From: DSOS01 sp035286585
Lineage (GTDB): Bacteria; Chloroflexota; Anaerolineae; Anaerolineales; UBA4823
NCBI GenBank assembly: GCA_035286585.1
Contig: DATEDC010000118.1
Span: 1-14,942 of the forward strand
Direction: 5' to 3'
DNA length: 14,942 nucleotides
Part shown: in pieces, positions 1-7,309 of the stretch
Position numbering within the stretch: the first letter of the stretch is position 1
Layout of the letters: the number at the start of each line of letters is the position of its first letter
Notes under the pieces: generated by a model
Database searches by the model: none
What the model saw: the letters and a program-made list of their open reading frames with translations, nothing else
Told to the model about the DNA's origin: nothing
Position numbers and translations under genes: made by a program

Positions 1-322
1 TGCCGGGATCATCGGCAGAGACGACAATGAAACCGCCGTTGGTGCCTGAATAAGGGAATACCATGAAAGCGTCTGCGGCGACATTGAGCCCGACATGCTT
101 CATGGTGACCAGCACGCGCAACCCGCCAATGGCAGCTCCCATCCCTTCTTCGAAGGCCACTTTTTCGTTCGCCGACCAGCGCGGGTTGGTTTCAGGGTAG
201 CGAGCTGCGAGCGTCTCAATGATCTCGGTGCTGGGCGTTCCCGGGTAGCCGGCGGCAAATTTCACGCCGCCCTCCCAGGCGCCGCGGGCGATAGCCTGAT
301 TAGCTAACAATAATTCACGCAT
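1..322 (-). CDS. iorA: Indolepyruvate:ferredoxin oxidoreductase, alpha subunit (partial, N-terminal 107 residues)
   Basis: The gene starts at an ATG (322-320) after a strong AGGAGG site (327-332) and runs off the left edge, so only about 107 residues of a protein usually near 600 are present. The translation begins MRELLLANQAIARGAWEGG and continues with GYPGTPSTEI (about residues 24-33), NEKVAFEEGMGAA, VTMKHVGLNVAAD and VVSADDPG, the signature of the IorA N-terminal thiamine-pyrophosphate-binding domain. The family oxidises aryl-pyruvates to aryl-acetyl-CoA and reduces ferredoxin, with IorB as partner; IorB is not in the window. It is the last visible gene of the operon, 45 bases after the amidohydrolase. 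In this setting it could supply reduced ferredoxin to benzoyl-CoA reductase, or feed aromatic amino acids into the pathway. That role is inference; the family assignment is firm. Confidence 0.9.
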   Translation of the reverse strand, partial: MRELLLANQAIARGAWEGGVKFAAGYPGTPSTEIIETLAARYPETNPRWSANEKVAFEEGMGAAIGGLRVLVTMKHVGLNVAADAFMVFPYSGTNGGFIVVSADDPG

Positions 323-367
323 CCTGCCTCCTGAACTGTACGAATACCGTTAACATGGGCAAACTCT

Positions 368-1222
368 CTACGTGACGCCTAAAATACGCGCCGCATTGGC
401 GAATAGGATCGCCTGCCTGGCGCTCTCAGCAATGGGCAGCGAGAGTATTGCTTCAACATTGCGCTTCAGGTCGGGGTTTCCGGGCCAGTCCGAGCCATAC
501 ACGACTTTGAGGGCGATATCTTCCAGCCGCGGAAAATATTCCATCAGCTTCTTGGCCGGCAAGCCGGATATCTCCAGATAGACGTTTGGGTGCTGGCGCG
601 CCATCCAAAAGGCCTGCTCGTACCAGAATGGCCGGCCGGCGTGGGCCAGGAGGATGGTCAAATCGGGGAAGTCGTTGGCGACGTCATCCCACAGCAAAGG
701 ATCGCCGAACTTGATGCGCGCCCCTTTAAACACCGAAGAACCCGTGTGGGTGAGCACAGGCAGGCCCAGCGCCTGGGCTTTGGCGTACAGGGGATACATG
801 CGGGTATCGTTGGGGTAGTGGTGGTGGTAGGTGGGGTATACTTTAATCCCGCGAAATCCATATCCTTCCACCAGGCGGAGGAGCTCGCCTGCCAGGTCAT
901 TGACGATGAAGGGGTTTAGACTGGCGAATGGAGCCAGGAGCCCGCGGGGCCCATCGGAGGGATCGGGCAGGTCATTCGCCGCGGCGCAGAACTCGCCCAC
1001 ATATTCATTGCCTGCCCAGCCAGTGGTGATGGGCGAGACTTCCGCAAGCCCGACGGCCCAGTCGATGTCACTGGCTTGCAGATAGCGGCGGATACCGGCG
1101 GGGGTTAACACCTGGTCCACGAGCGCATCCACATCCCCGGGAAAGTTGGAACGAATCCAATCCATCACCCAGGGGTGCTCATGCTCCGGCCGGCTCAGGT
1201 GGAAGTGAAAGTCGATGATCAT
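368..1222 (-). CDS. Amidohydrolase-family metal-dependent hydrolase (TIM barrel, COG2159-like)
   Basis: This 284-residue protein looks like a complete amidohydrolase_2-type TIM barrel. Candidate metal and active-site residues are the HxH near the N-terminus (MIIDFHFH, His6 and His8), Lys127 in GIKVYP, His159 in VLTHTGSS, His194 in LLAHAGRP and Asp245 in VYGSDWPGN. Members of this family include decarboxylases, lactonases and C-C or C-N hydrolases acting on aromatic-derived acids. No signal peptide is visible, so it should be cytoplasmic. Its ATG overlaps the stop of the upstream alcohol dehydrogenase as ATGA (1219-1222), so the two are probably translationally coupled; no Shine-Dalgarno is evident of its own. 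No step of the standard benzoyl-CoA pathway needs this enzyme, so its substrate is unknown. A role in releasing an aromatic acid from an ester, amide or carboxylated precursor is only a guess. Confidence 0.85.
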   Translation of the reverse strand: MIIDFHFHLSRPEHEHPWVMDWIRSNFPGDVDALVDQVLTPAGIRRYLQASDIDWAVGLAEVSPITTGWAGNEYVGEFCAAANDLPDPSDGPRGLLAPFASLNPFIVNDLAGELLRLVEGYGFRGIKVYPTYHHHYPNDTRMYPLYAKAQALGLPVLTHTGSSVFKGARIKFGDPLLWDDVANDFPDLTILLAHAGRPFWYEQAFWMARQHPNVYLEISGLPAKKLMEYFPRLEDIALKVVYGSDWPGNPDLKRNVEAILSLPIAESARQAILFANAARILGVT

Positions 1223-2241
1223 GGGATGATGATGGAGCGGATGCCCTCGCCTCGCCGCAACACATCGAAGGCGAGGTTGATCTCTTCCAGGGCGAATCGC
1301 GCCGTCACCAGCTCCTTTACTTTGATTTTATTTTGCCGGGCAAGCTCCAGCACGCGGGGGTAATCAACAGCCCGGCAGCCCAGAGAGCCGACGATTTCCA
1401 TCTCGCGGTACATCACCCTGCCGATATCCAGGCTCATTGGCTGAGCGGAAAATCCGACCACCACAAAGCGCCCGCCCGTGCGCAGCGAAGCGAAGGTCTG
1501 CGCTTGAGTGATCGGGTTGCCAATCGCCTCAAAGCCGATATCCGCCCCGCCGCCGGTGAGCTTGCGGATTTCCTTGTCAATGCGCTCGTAGTCTCGCCCA
1601 TTGAGGGTTATCCGAGCGCCGAGCTGGCGGGCCCAGTCTAATTTTTCGGGGAGGATGTCCACCGCGATCACGTTCCCGCCCAATGCGGCGGCGATCTGCA
1701 CCAGGTTGAGGCCGATACCACCACAGCCAAAAACAACCACCTGGTCGCCGGGCTTGAGGTTCCCGCGATTGACCACAGCGTGATAGGGAGTGGTCACCGC
1801 GTCGGCGATGATCGCGCCCTCTTCCAGGGGGAGCTCGTCCGGCAGGCGGAGCAGGTCTTTGGCGGGGGCTATGATGTATTCAGCATAGCCGCCATCCACG
1901 TTGTTCCCGAACATGACCATCTTTTCACAGACATTCTCCCGTCCCGTCCGGCACATGGCGCACTGCCCGCAGCCATAAACCGCCGGGAGCAGCACCCGGT
2001 CGCCTTCCTTCCATGGACTCGCGCCGCCGCCCAGGGCGGCGATGACGCCTGACACTTCGTGGCCCAGGATCAAGGGCGGTTTTTTAAAGGTCGGCACGCC
2101 GTGATCGAGGTAATGCAGGTCGGTGTGGCACACACCGCAGGCGGCTACTTTTATCAACGCCTCACCCGGCGCAGGGGTGGGCGTGGGCACTTCTTCTATC
2201 TTCAGCGGTTGGTCCCCCGCATAGAATACTGCTGCTTTCAT
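1219..2241 (-). CDS. had: Zinc-dependent alcohol dehydrogenase, probable 6-hydroxycyclohex-1-ene-1-carbonyl-CoA dehydrogenase
   Basis: This 340-residue protein is a medium-chain zinc alcohol dehydrogenase. Candidate catalytic zinc ligands are Cys38 (ACGVCHTD) and His61-Glu62 (ILGHEVSG). The structural zinc site is Cys91, 94, 97 and 105. The Rossmann motif is FGCGGIG (171-177), and Asp195 at the end of the second strand favours NAD+. In the benzoyl-CoA pathway Had oxidises 6-hydroxycyclohex-1-ene-1-carbonyl-CoA to the 6-oxo compound. The window contains the enzymes before and after this step and no other alcohol dehydrogenase, so context supports Had. Family membership alone does not fix the substrate, and the protein is somewhat shorter than I recall for characterised Had. 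The start has a GGAGG site 10 bases upstream, 20 bases after the thioesterase stop. A general alcohol dehydrogenase remains possible. Confidence 0.7.
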   Translation of the reverse strand: MKAAVFYAGDQPLKIEEVPTPTPAPGEALIKVAACGVCHTDLHYLDHGVPTFKKPPLILGHEVSGVIAALGGGASPWKEGDRVLLPAVYGCGQCAMCRTGRENVCEKMVMFGNNVDGGYAEYIIAPAKDLLRLPDELPLEEGAIIADAVTTPYHAVVNRGNLKPGDQVVVFGCGGIGLNLVQIAAALGGNVIAVDILPEKLDWARQLGARITLNGRDYERIDKEIRKLTGGGADIGFEAIGNPITQAQTFASLRTGGRFVVVGFSAQPMSLDIGRVMYREMEIVGSLGCRAVDYPRVLELARQNKIKVKELVTARFALEEINLAFDVLRRGEGIRSIIIP

Positions 2242-2261
2242 TTCAGGATCGCCTCCACGAC

Positions 2262-2729
2262 TTACCTGCCCCCGGCTTCAGCGTCTTGAGCGACGCCTTC
2301 GTAGGCAGCCACGGCCTGGCGGATAACATCCGGGACGCGCAGCTTGTCGTACGTGTCCCGCCGGGCAAATACCACCGTAATCTCGCCGGTCGCCACCAGG
2401 CGGCCAGCGGCGGGGTTGAAGATTTGAAAATCGAAGCGTATGCTGGTGCTGCCAATTTTGCCAATCCGGCAGTGAATGCGCAGCAGATCGTCGAAATAAG
2501 CCGGGGCGCGGTAAGCCGCGTGGGCATCGATATATAACATGTCCACGCCATCAGCTAACATCTGCGCATACGCATAGCCGAGGGTTTTTAGATACTCGAT
2601 CAAGGCGATGTCGAAGTAGTTCAGATACCAGGCAAAGTTGACGTGACCTTGAGCGTCGGTCTCGTTGAAGCGCACGCGCAACTCGGTGGAAAAGCGGTAG
2701 GGTTCGATCATCGGTCCTTTGTTCATCAT
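2262..2729 (-). CDS. Acyl-CoA thioesterase, 4-hydroxybenzoyl-CoA thioesterase/YbgC hotdog family
   Basis: This 155-residue single hotdog-domain protein has the family motif FNETDAQGHVNFAWYLNYFD (residues 21-40). Asp25 is the likely catalytic acid of the 4HBT/YbgC type. Such enzymes hydrolyse acyl-CoA thioesters, including aryl-CoA. Here it could release benzoate or pathway intermediates from CoA when CoA becomes limiting, or handle a hydroxybenzoyl-CoA; both are inference. The start is uncertain. ATGs lie at 2729, 2726 and 2711; the first is only 10 bases after the thiolase stop and lacks a clear Shine-Dalgarno, while the 2711 start has AAAGGA immediately upstream at tight spacing. The choice affects only the first six residues, which lie before the domain. 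It sits between the thiolase pair and the alcohol dehydrogenase. Confidence 0.85.
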   Translation of the reverse strand: MMNKGPMIEPYRFSTELRVRFNETDAQGHVNFAWYLNYFDIALIEYLKTLGYAYAQMLADGVDMLYIDAHAAYRAPAYFDDLLRIHCRIGKIGSTSIRFDFQIFNPAAGRLVATGEITVVFARRDTYDKLRVPDVIRQAVAAYEGVAQDAEAGGR

Positions 2730-2739
2730 GCCAGAGTAA

Positions 2740-3951
2740 TCAGTTTGCCAGCACTTCGACGACGACCGCCGCAGCGGTATCGCCGGCAGCGCAGCCGGTG
2801 AACAGGCCGTAGCCGCCGCCCAGGGACACCAGCTCCTCGATCAACTCGATAATCAGGCGCATGCCGGTCGGCCCCTGGGGGTGCCCCCAGATCAGCGAGG
2901 AGCCGTAATTATTCATGCCCTCCAGGGGAATCCCCAGGAGGCGGTTCAAAAAGCAATCGTTCACCGCGAAGGGATTGTGAGTCTTGATCGCTTTTACCTC
3001 ACCCAGGGAGATGCCGGCTCGCTCCAGGACTTTGCGTATCGCCGGTTCGTTGGCTTTGGGCATATAGCCTTTGGGGGCACGGCCCTCGGCAAAGGCGCGC
3101 AGGCGAATTTCGATCCTCGGGTCGCGACTCAGCTCACGGGCGCGCTCCCGGGTGGTCACGATCATGGCGGCGTTGCCATCCGCAGGGTAGGTCTGCGCGC
3201 CGAAAGTGACTGTTCCGTCTGGCAGCACCGGCTTCAGTTTCGCCAGGCCATCTGCGGTTGTGGGGAAAATGCCCTCGTCGCTGGTCACTTCTCCGACCAC
3301 CTTGCGCCCGGTGGGGTTGATCTCCACGGGGCTTACCATGTAGCGCTTCTGAAAAGCCCCATCGTCCTGCAAGGCTTGCTGGTATTGGGCGTGGCGGATC
3401 AGCACAGCCTGATGCTGCTCTGCCGTAGATATGCCGTATTCCCGAGCGACGTTTTCAGCGGTCTGGACCATGCTGTTGCGGGCCAGGGGGTCATAGTTGA
3501 AGTTATCCCAGACCCAGTCCTCCGCCTCACCCCGCCCGCCAGGCCCCAAAGGGTTGGGGTAGAGCAGGTGGGGCCCGTTGGAGGTGCGGTCGGCGGTCAG
3601 GCACAGGATAAGCGGCTGATCGCTCGCCCCGCTTTCCACCTCGTACGCCGCGCTGCCCAGAACCCGGGCGGAGGTGGCGCACGCCTGGGAGAAAACCGGG
3701 CCGGTAATCTCGTCCGCACCGATCAGCCCCGCCAGCCACGGAGATCCGTAGAAGGAATGCCTGGCGGGCACGGTTATACCGAAATATAAAGCGGTGAAAA
3801 CACCCGGCGAGATGTCCCGTTCGGCTAGCGCCTTGCGGGCGACATCGGCAGCAAAGGTCACCGGGTGCAGGTTGGCGAAACTACCCTGCCATTTGCAGAA
3901 GGGCGTACTCCAGTATCCCCGATAGGGGATGTAAACATTCTCCAGCGCCAT
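2740..3951 (-). CDS. Divergent thiolase-family protein
   Basis: The 403-residue protein begins MALENVYIPYRGYWSTPF. I chose the ATG at 3951 because GGAGG lies 8 bases upstream and the gap to the preceding thiolase stop is only 4 bases; further in-frame codons upstream overlap that thiolase. The fold and active site are those of a thiolase: candidate nucleophile Cys91 (SQACATSAR), His357 in GHPQGPTG, and Cys387 in TGCAAGD, with an HNPFAVND loop at about 325-332. The N-terminal segment and the TADRTSNGPH and EDWVWDNF stretches differ from ordinary acetyl-CoA acetyltransferases. I associate this type with anaerobic aromatic degraders, but from memory only. It may cleave a 3-oxoacyl-CoA of the lower pathway, such as 3-oxopimeloyl-CoA, or a branched or aryl substrate. 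Whether it acts alone or pairs with its neighbour is unknown. Confidence 0.85.
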   Translation of the reverse strand: MALENVYIPYRGYWSTPFCKWQGSFANLHPVTFAADVARKALAERDISPGVFTALYFGITVPARHSFYGSPWLAGLIGADEITGPVFSQACATSARVLGSAAYEVESGASDQPLILCLTADRTSNGPHLLYPNPLGPGGRGEAEDWVWDNFNYDPLARNSMVQTAENVAREYGISTAEQHQAVLIRHAQYQQALQDDGAFQKRYMVSPVEINPTGRKVVGEVTSDEGIFPTTADGLAKLKPVLPDGTVTFGAQTYPADGNAAMIVTTRERARELSRDPRIEIRLRAFAEGRAPKGYMPKANEPAIRKVLERAGISLGEVKAIKTHNPFAVNDCFLNRLLGIPLEGMNNYGSSLIWGHPQGPTGMRLIIELIEELVSLGGGYGLFTGCAAGDTAAAVVVEVLAN

Positions 3952-3955
3952 TTGA

Positions 3956-5176
3956 TCAGCCTCCAACCCACTCGAAAATGGTAGCTTCACCCTGACCGAC
4001 ACCCACGCACAGGGTAGCCAGGCCGTAAAAAGGCGCATGGGTGTGTGGGGCGCGCCGGCGCATTTCATGCAGCAACGTGCAGACGATGCGGGCTCCCGTG
4101 CAGCCAAGCGGGTGGCCCAACGCCACCGCGCCGCCGTTGACGTTGGTGATCTCGTGTTTCAAGCCCAGCTCTTTCATGACGGCTAAAGCCTGCACGGCGA
4201 AGGCCTCATTCAGCTCGATCAGTCCCAGGTCAGCGACGGTGACCCCGGCGCGTTGGAGCGCCTTGCGGGTGGCTGGGACAGGCCCGTAGCCCATAGTGCG
4301 GGGTAATACACCCGCCGCGGCGGATGAAACGACCCGCGCCATTGGCTTGAGGCCCAGGCTGGCGGCTTTCTCTGCGCTCATGATCAGCACGGCGGCTGCG
4401 CCGTCGTTCACCCCCGAGGCGTTGCCAGCGGTCACCGTGCCGTTCGAGCGGAAGGCAGGCCGCAGCTTGCCCAACTGTTCGAGGCTGGTATCCCGCCGCG
4501 GGCGCTCGTCGGTGTCCACGACGAGCGGCTCCCCTTTTCTCTGCGGGATGGCGACCGGGATGATCTCCTCAGCGAATTTTCCCGAGTCGATCGCGGCGAT
4601 GGCGCGAACGTTGCTCTCCAGGGCGAAAGCATCCTGCTCCTGGCGGGAGATTTGGATCTCATCGAAGATGTTCTCGGCGGTCTCGCCCATGCTTTCGTTG
4701 CCGTACAGCTCCTTCAGTCGGGCATTGGGGAAGCGCCAGCCGATGGTGGTATCCCAGGCGGTGAGATTGCCCCAGGGGAATGCCCCCTCGGCTTTTGGCA
4801 GCACCCAGGGAGACCTGGACATCGATTCGACGCCGCCGGCGATAAATGCATCGCCTTCGCCCACCTTGATCGCCCGCGCCGCGGCGTTGATGGCTGCCAG
4901 GCTGGAGGCGCACAGGCGGTTGAAGGTCACCCCTGCGACGCTGATGGGAAGCCCAGCCAGCAGGGCAGCCATCCTGGCGACATTGCGGTTATCCTCGCCA
5001 GACTGATTGGCGCAGCCGAAATAGACCTCCTCGATTTCGTTTGGATCGACCCCGGCGCGCTTGACCAGCTCGGCAATGACCAGGGCGGCCATATCGTCGG
5101 GCCGGACCGAACTCAACGCGCCGCCGTGATTGCCGATTGGCGTGCGCACAGCTTCGACTATTACTGCCTCTCTCAT
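3956..5176 (-). CDS. Acetyl-CoA acyltransferase (thiolase), 3-oxoadipyl-CoA thiolase-like
   Basis: This 406-residue protein (MREAVIVEAVRTPIGNHGG) is a standard-length thiolase. The start is the ATG at 5176, which overlaps the preceding stop as ATGA and has GGAGG 9 bases upstream; a longer reading into the upstream gene is rejected. Catalytic residues are visible: Cys89 (NRLCASS), His355 (ALGHPLG) and Cys390 (LCVGVGQG). The segments FGCANQSGEDNRNVARMA (53-70), GGVESMSRSPWVLPKAEGAF (114-133) and DTTIGWRF resemble PcaF-type thiolases that cleave 3-oxoadipyl-CoA. A dicarboxylyl-CoA preference would suit cleavage of 3-oxopimeloyl-CoA to glutaryl-CoA and acetyl-CoA after ring opening. The thiolase call is secure; the dicarboxylic substrate is inferred from resemblance and context. 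A biosynthetic acetoacetyl-CoA thiolase is the main alternative. Confidence 0.93.
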   Translation of the reverse strand: MREAVIVEAVRTPIGNHGGALSSVRPDDMAALVIAELVKRAGVDPNEIEEVYFGCANQSGEDNRNVARMAALLAGLPISVAGVTFNRLCASSLAAINAAARAIKVGEGDAFIAGGVESMSRSPWVLPKAEGAFPWGNLTAWDTTIGWRFPNARLKELYGNESMGETAENIFDEIQISRQEQDAFALESNVRAIAAIDSGKFAEEIIPVAIPQRKGEPLVVDTDERPRRDTSLEQLGKLRPAFRSNGTVTAGNASGVNDGAAAVLIMSAEKAASLGLKPMARVVSSAAAGVLPRTMGYGPVPATRKALQRAGVTVADLGLIELNEAFAVQALAVMKELGLKHEITNVNGGAVALGHPLGCTGARIVCTLLHEMRRRAPHTHAPFYGLATLCVGVGQGEATIFEWVGG

Positions 5177-5970
5177 AGGTACTGCCCTCCATCGACAGTG
5201 ATGATCTCTCCGGTGATGTGGCGGGCACGCTCGCTGCACAAGAAGGTGACCACCCAGGCCACTTCTTCCGGCGTCCCCAGCCGCCCCAAGACGATCTCGG
5301 ATAACGCCAGCTCACGCACTTTCTCCGGTGCTTCTTTGACCATATCGGTCTCGATCAGCCCCGGCGCAATGGCGTTGACATTCACGTTGAAGCGCCCCAG
5401 CTCGCGCGCGATGGTCTTGGTCAGGGCGATCACTCCGCCCTTGGCTGCCGTGTAGTTGGATTGGCCGAATTTCCCGCGCAGGCCGTTGATCGAGGTTACA
5501 TTGACGATTTTGCCCGAGCCCTGTTCTTTGAAAATCGGCGCTGTGGCGCGGATGTAGTTAAAGGTGCCTTTAAGGTCCACTGCGATGACCTCGTCCCATT
5601 GTTCCTCGGTCATCTTCCAAATTACGCTATCCCGGTTGATCCCGGCGTTATTCACCAGGATGTGCAGCCCGCCCAGTTCGGCGACCACAGCCTCAACCAT
5701 ACCCTGGGCGTCTTCAAAGGAAGCGACGTCGGCCTGGACTGCCAGGCCATGGACGCCCATGCTCTCAGCCTGCTGGATCACTTTTTTCGCTTCGGCAGCG
5801 CTCTGGCGGTAGTTGATGGCGATATGCGCCCCATTGCAGGCCAGGTCCAGGGCGATAGCCTGACCGATGCCCCGGCTGCCACCGGTGACGATGGCGACTT
5901 TTCCGGCTAATTCACGCCCTGGGGATGAAGTTTGTGAAAAGGTGTTCGATTCCATGGTGATCTCACTCAT
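5173..5970 (-). CDS. Short-chain dehydrogenase/reductase, FabG/PhaB-like 3-oxoacyl-CoA reductase (NADP type)
   Basis: This 265-residue classical SDR has TGGSRGIG (29-36), NNAG (107-110) and the catalytic Ser160, Tyr173 and Lys177 (NYTAAK). After the second strand it has NYR (53-55) rather than an acidic residue, which usually means NADP(H) preference. QSNYTAAK and GRFNVNVNAIAPG resemble acetoacetyl-CoA reductases. An N-terminal extension of about 20 residues precedes the fold. The ATG at 5970 has AGGG 6 bases upstream; an internal ATG at 5955 is a possible alternative. It starts 8 bases after the preceding SDR and its stop overlaps the thiolase start. It could interconvert a 3-hydroxyacyl-CoA and 3-oxoacyl-CoA of the lower pathway, probably with (R)-stereochemistry, or serve polyhydroxyalkanoate precursor formation. 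The exact substrate cannot be read from sequence. Confidence 0.9.
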   Translation of the reverse strand: MSEITMESNTFSQTSSPGRELAGKVAIVTGGSRGIGQAIALDLACNGAHIAINYRQSAAEAKKVIQQAESMGVHGLAVQADVASFEDAQGMVEAVVAELGGLHILVNNAGINRDSVIWKMTEEQWDEVIAVDLKGTFNYIRATAPIFKEQGSGKIVNVTSINGLRGKFGQSNYTAAKGGVIALTKTIARELGRFNVNVNAIAPGLIETDMVKEAPEKVRELALSEIVLGRLGTPEEVAWVVTFLCSERARHITGEIITVDGGQYL

Positions 5971-5978
5971 TATTTACC

Positions 5979-6746
5979 CTAGACGCCAACGCTTATGCCG
6001 CCGTCCACGAACAGCACCTGCCCGGTGATGTAGGAGGCCTGGTCGGAGGCTAGAAAAGCGTGGGCGGCGGCGATTTCATCAGGCTCTCCCAGGCGCTGGA
6101 AGGGTATTTTCCCCAGCAGACCTTCGAGCAGCTTTTCGGGGATTCCGGCCGTCATCGTGGTTTTGGTGGCGCCCGGTGCTACGCAGTTGACGGCGATGTT
6201 GTAGCGCGCCCATTCGAGGGCGAGCGTTTTGGTCAGGCCGATCACGCCGGCTTTGGAAGCCGCATAGTTGGCCTGCCCAATGTTCCCCAGGGCGCCAATC
6301 GAAGAGGTGTTGACGATGCGCCCGTATTTTTGCGCCATCATCGGCACTGCGGCGAGCTGCGAGCACAACCAGGTGCCTTTGAGATTGACGTTCATCACCA
6401 GCTCCCAGTGCTCATCGGACATCAGGCGTATTTCACCGTCCTTCACGCGAGTGACCAGGGCGTCCCGGTTGACGCCGGCATTGTTAATCAGGATATCCAG
6501 GCGACCGAACTTTGCCAGGACAGCGTTGACGATCCTCTGCACATCCAGGCGTTCGGTGACGCTGCCGACGACCGCCTCGACCTGCCCCTGGGCTGCGACA
6601 ATTTCCTCGGCGGCGGCGTTTAACCCCTGCTCATCCAAATCGCTGATCACAACCCTGGCCCCTTCGCGGGCAAAGCGCAGCGCGGTGGCCCTGCCAATGC
6701 CGTTGCCTCCCCCCGTTATCCATGCGACTTTATTTTCCAGCAACAT
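5979..6746 (-). CDS. Short-chain dehydrogenase, FabG-like 3-hydroxyacyl-CoA dehydrogenase (NAD type)
   Basis: I take the start at 6746 (MLLENKVAWITGGG, 255 residues) because GGAGGGCAGG directly precedes that ATG; the ATG four codons earlier (6758) has no ribosome-binding site. The protein is a classical SDR with TGGGNGIG (11-18), NNAG (88-91), and Ser149, Tyr161 and Lys165 (YAASK). Asp36 after the second strand (VVISDLDE) predicts NAD(H) use, unlike the NADP-type SDR that follows it, so the pair is unlikely to be a simple redundant duplication. An NAD+-linked SDR would suit oxidation of 3-hydroxypimeloyl-CoA to 3-oxopimeloyl-CoA, the step after ring opening. That substrate is inferred from context. 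A 63-base gap separates it from the MaoC gene. Confidence 0.9.
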   Translation of the reverse strand: MLLENKVAWITGGGNGIGRATALRFAREGARVVISDLDEQGLNAAAEEIVAAQGQVEAVVGSVTERLDVQRIVNAVLAKFGRLDILINNAGVNRDALVTRVKDGEIRLMSDEHWELVMNVNLKGTWLCSQLAAVPMMAQKYGRIVNTSSIGALGNIGQANYAASKAGVIGLTKTLALEWARYNIAVNCVAPGATKTTMTAGIPEKLLEGLLGKIPFQRLGEPDEIAAAHAFLASDQASYITGQVLFVDGGISVGV

Positions 6747-6809
6747 CCTGCCCTCCATTTACGGTGGTTGATTCGTTTCGTCGTACAATCCAAAGAAATG
6801 CTGGCAGAC

Positions 6810-7268
6810 TCATGATCCCGGCGACCGTTTCATCAGCAGCGTCCATTCGCCGTCCACAGCCACCTCGTCGGTTTGTTTTTTGACCCGGGCGGCAAAGCGC
6901 ACGACCCCTCGATCTGGTTTGGAGGTCTCTTTTTTGTCGATCACCTCCAATTCCAGGTGAATCGTATCGCCGAACTTGACGACACCTCTGTAGCGGAGAA
7001 CCTGCTCCATTAAGGCAATCGTGGTGCCTTCAAAAATCCCGGTCCAATTGGCCATGCCGGTCGCCATGGCGACCAGGAGCATGCCGTGGGCAATGCGCTC
7101 CCCGAATGGGGTGGTTTTGCCGAACTCCGCGTCGGTGTGGAGCGGGTTGAAATCGCCCGAGAGACCAGCGAAGGAAACCACATCCGCCTCCGTCACCGTC
7201 CGACCCTGGGAATGGTAGCAATTTCCCAGCTCGAATTGATCAAATGTCAAGCCGCGCCCAGCGCTCAT
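6810..7268 (-). CDS. MaoC-like (R)-specific enoyl-CoA hydratase
   Basis: This 152-residue single-domain hotdog protein has the hydratase-2 motif AGLSGDFNPLHTDAEFG; Asp39 and His44 are the expected catalytic dyad, and the loop ERIAHGMLLVAMATG follows. MaoC/PhaJ-type enzymes add water to trans-2-enoyl-CoA to give (R)-3-hydroxyacyl-CoA. This stereochemistry matches the FabG-type dehydrogenases downstream, suggesting the three work together in beta-oxidation of acyl-CoA from the opened ring, or in the reverse, biosynthetic sense. GGGAGAAGGA lies just upstream of the ATG. The gene begins 57 bases after the dienoyl-CoA hydratase, and that gap holds a perfect dyad. A dehydratase role is equally compatible with the fold. 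Confidence 0.88.
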   Translation of the reverse strand: MSAGRGLTFDQFELGNCYHSQGRTVTEADVVSFAGLSGDFNPLHTDAEFGKTTPFGERIAHGMLLVAMATGMANWTGIFEGTTIALMEQVLRYRGVVKFGDTIHLELEVIDKKETSKPDRGVVRFAARVKKQTDEVAVDGEWTLLMKRSPGS

Positions 7269-7291
7269 ATCCTTCTCCCTAGAAAATGTCT

Positions 7292-7309
7292 GACAGGTTG
7301 AAACCTGTC
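7292..7309. repeat. Perfect 8-base dyad with flanking near-repeat between hydratase and maoC genes
   Basis: GACAGGTT-GA-AACCTGTC is a perfect inverted repeat in the 57-base gap between the dienoyl-CoA hydratase and MaoC genes. GTCTGACAGGT (7288-7298) recurs with one mismatch as GTCTGGCAGGT (7314-7324). On the transcribed strand the dyad could form a hairpin in the mRNA. No T-run follows, so an intrinsic terminator is unlikely; it may be a small REP-like intergenic repeat, a processing site or an operator. Confidence 0.6.

Noticed and set aside
2881..3789. Long open frame of 302 codons on the plus strand inside the divergent thiolase gene
   Set aside because: It lies antisense to a clearly conserved thiolase in a GC-rich gene, where long antisense frames are common; its translation shows no recognisable family motifs.
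3956..5239. Longer thiolase reading starting inside the upstream SDR gene
   Set aside because: The extra 21 residues are the out-of-frame SDR C-terminus, while the ATG at 5176 has GGAGG at good spacing and the protein family begins there.
4296..5455. Overlapping plus-strand frames of 236 and 267 codons over the thiolase and SDR genes
   Set aside because: Both are antisense to genes with intact catalytic motifs, lack good ribosome-binding context and overlap each other, so they are codon-bias shadows.
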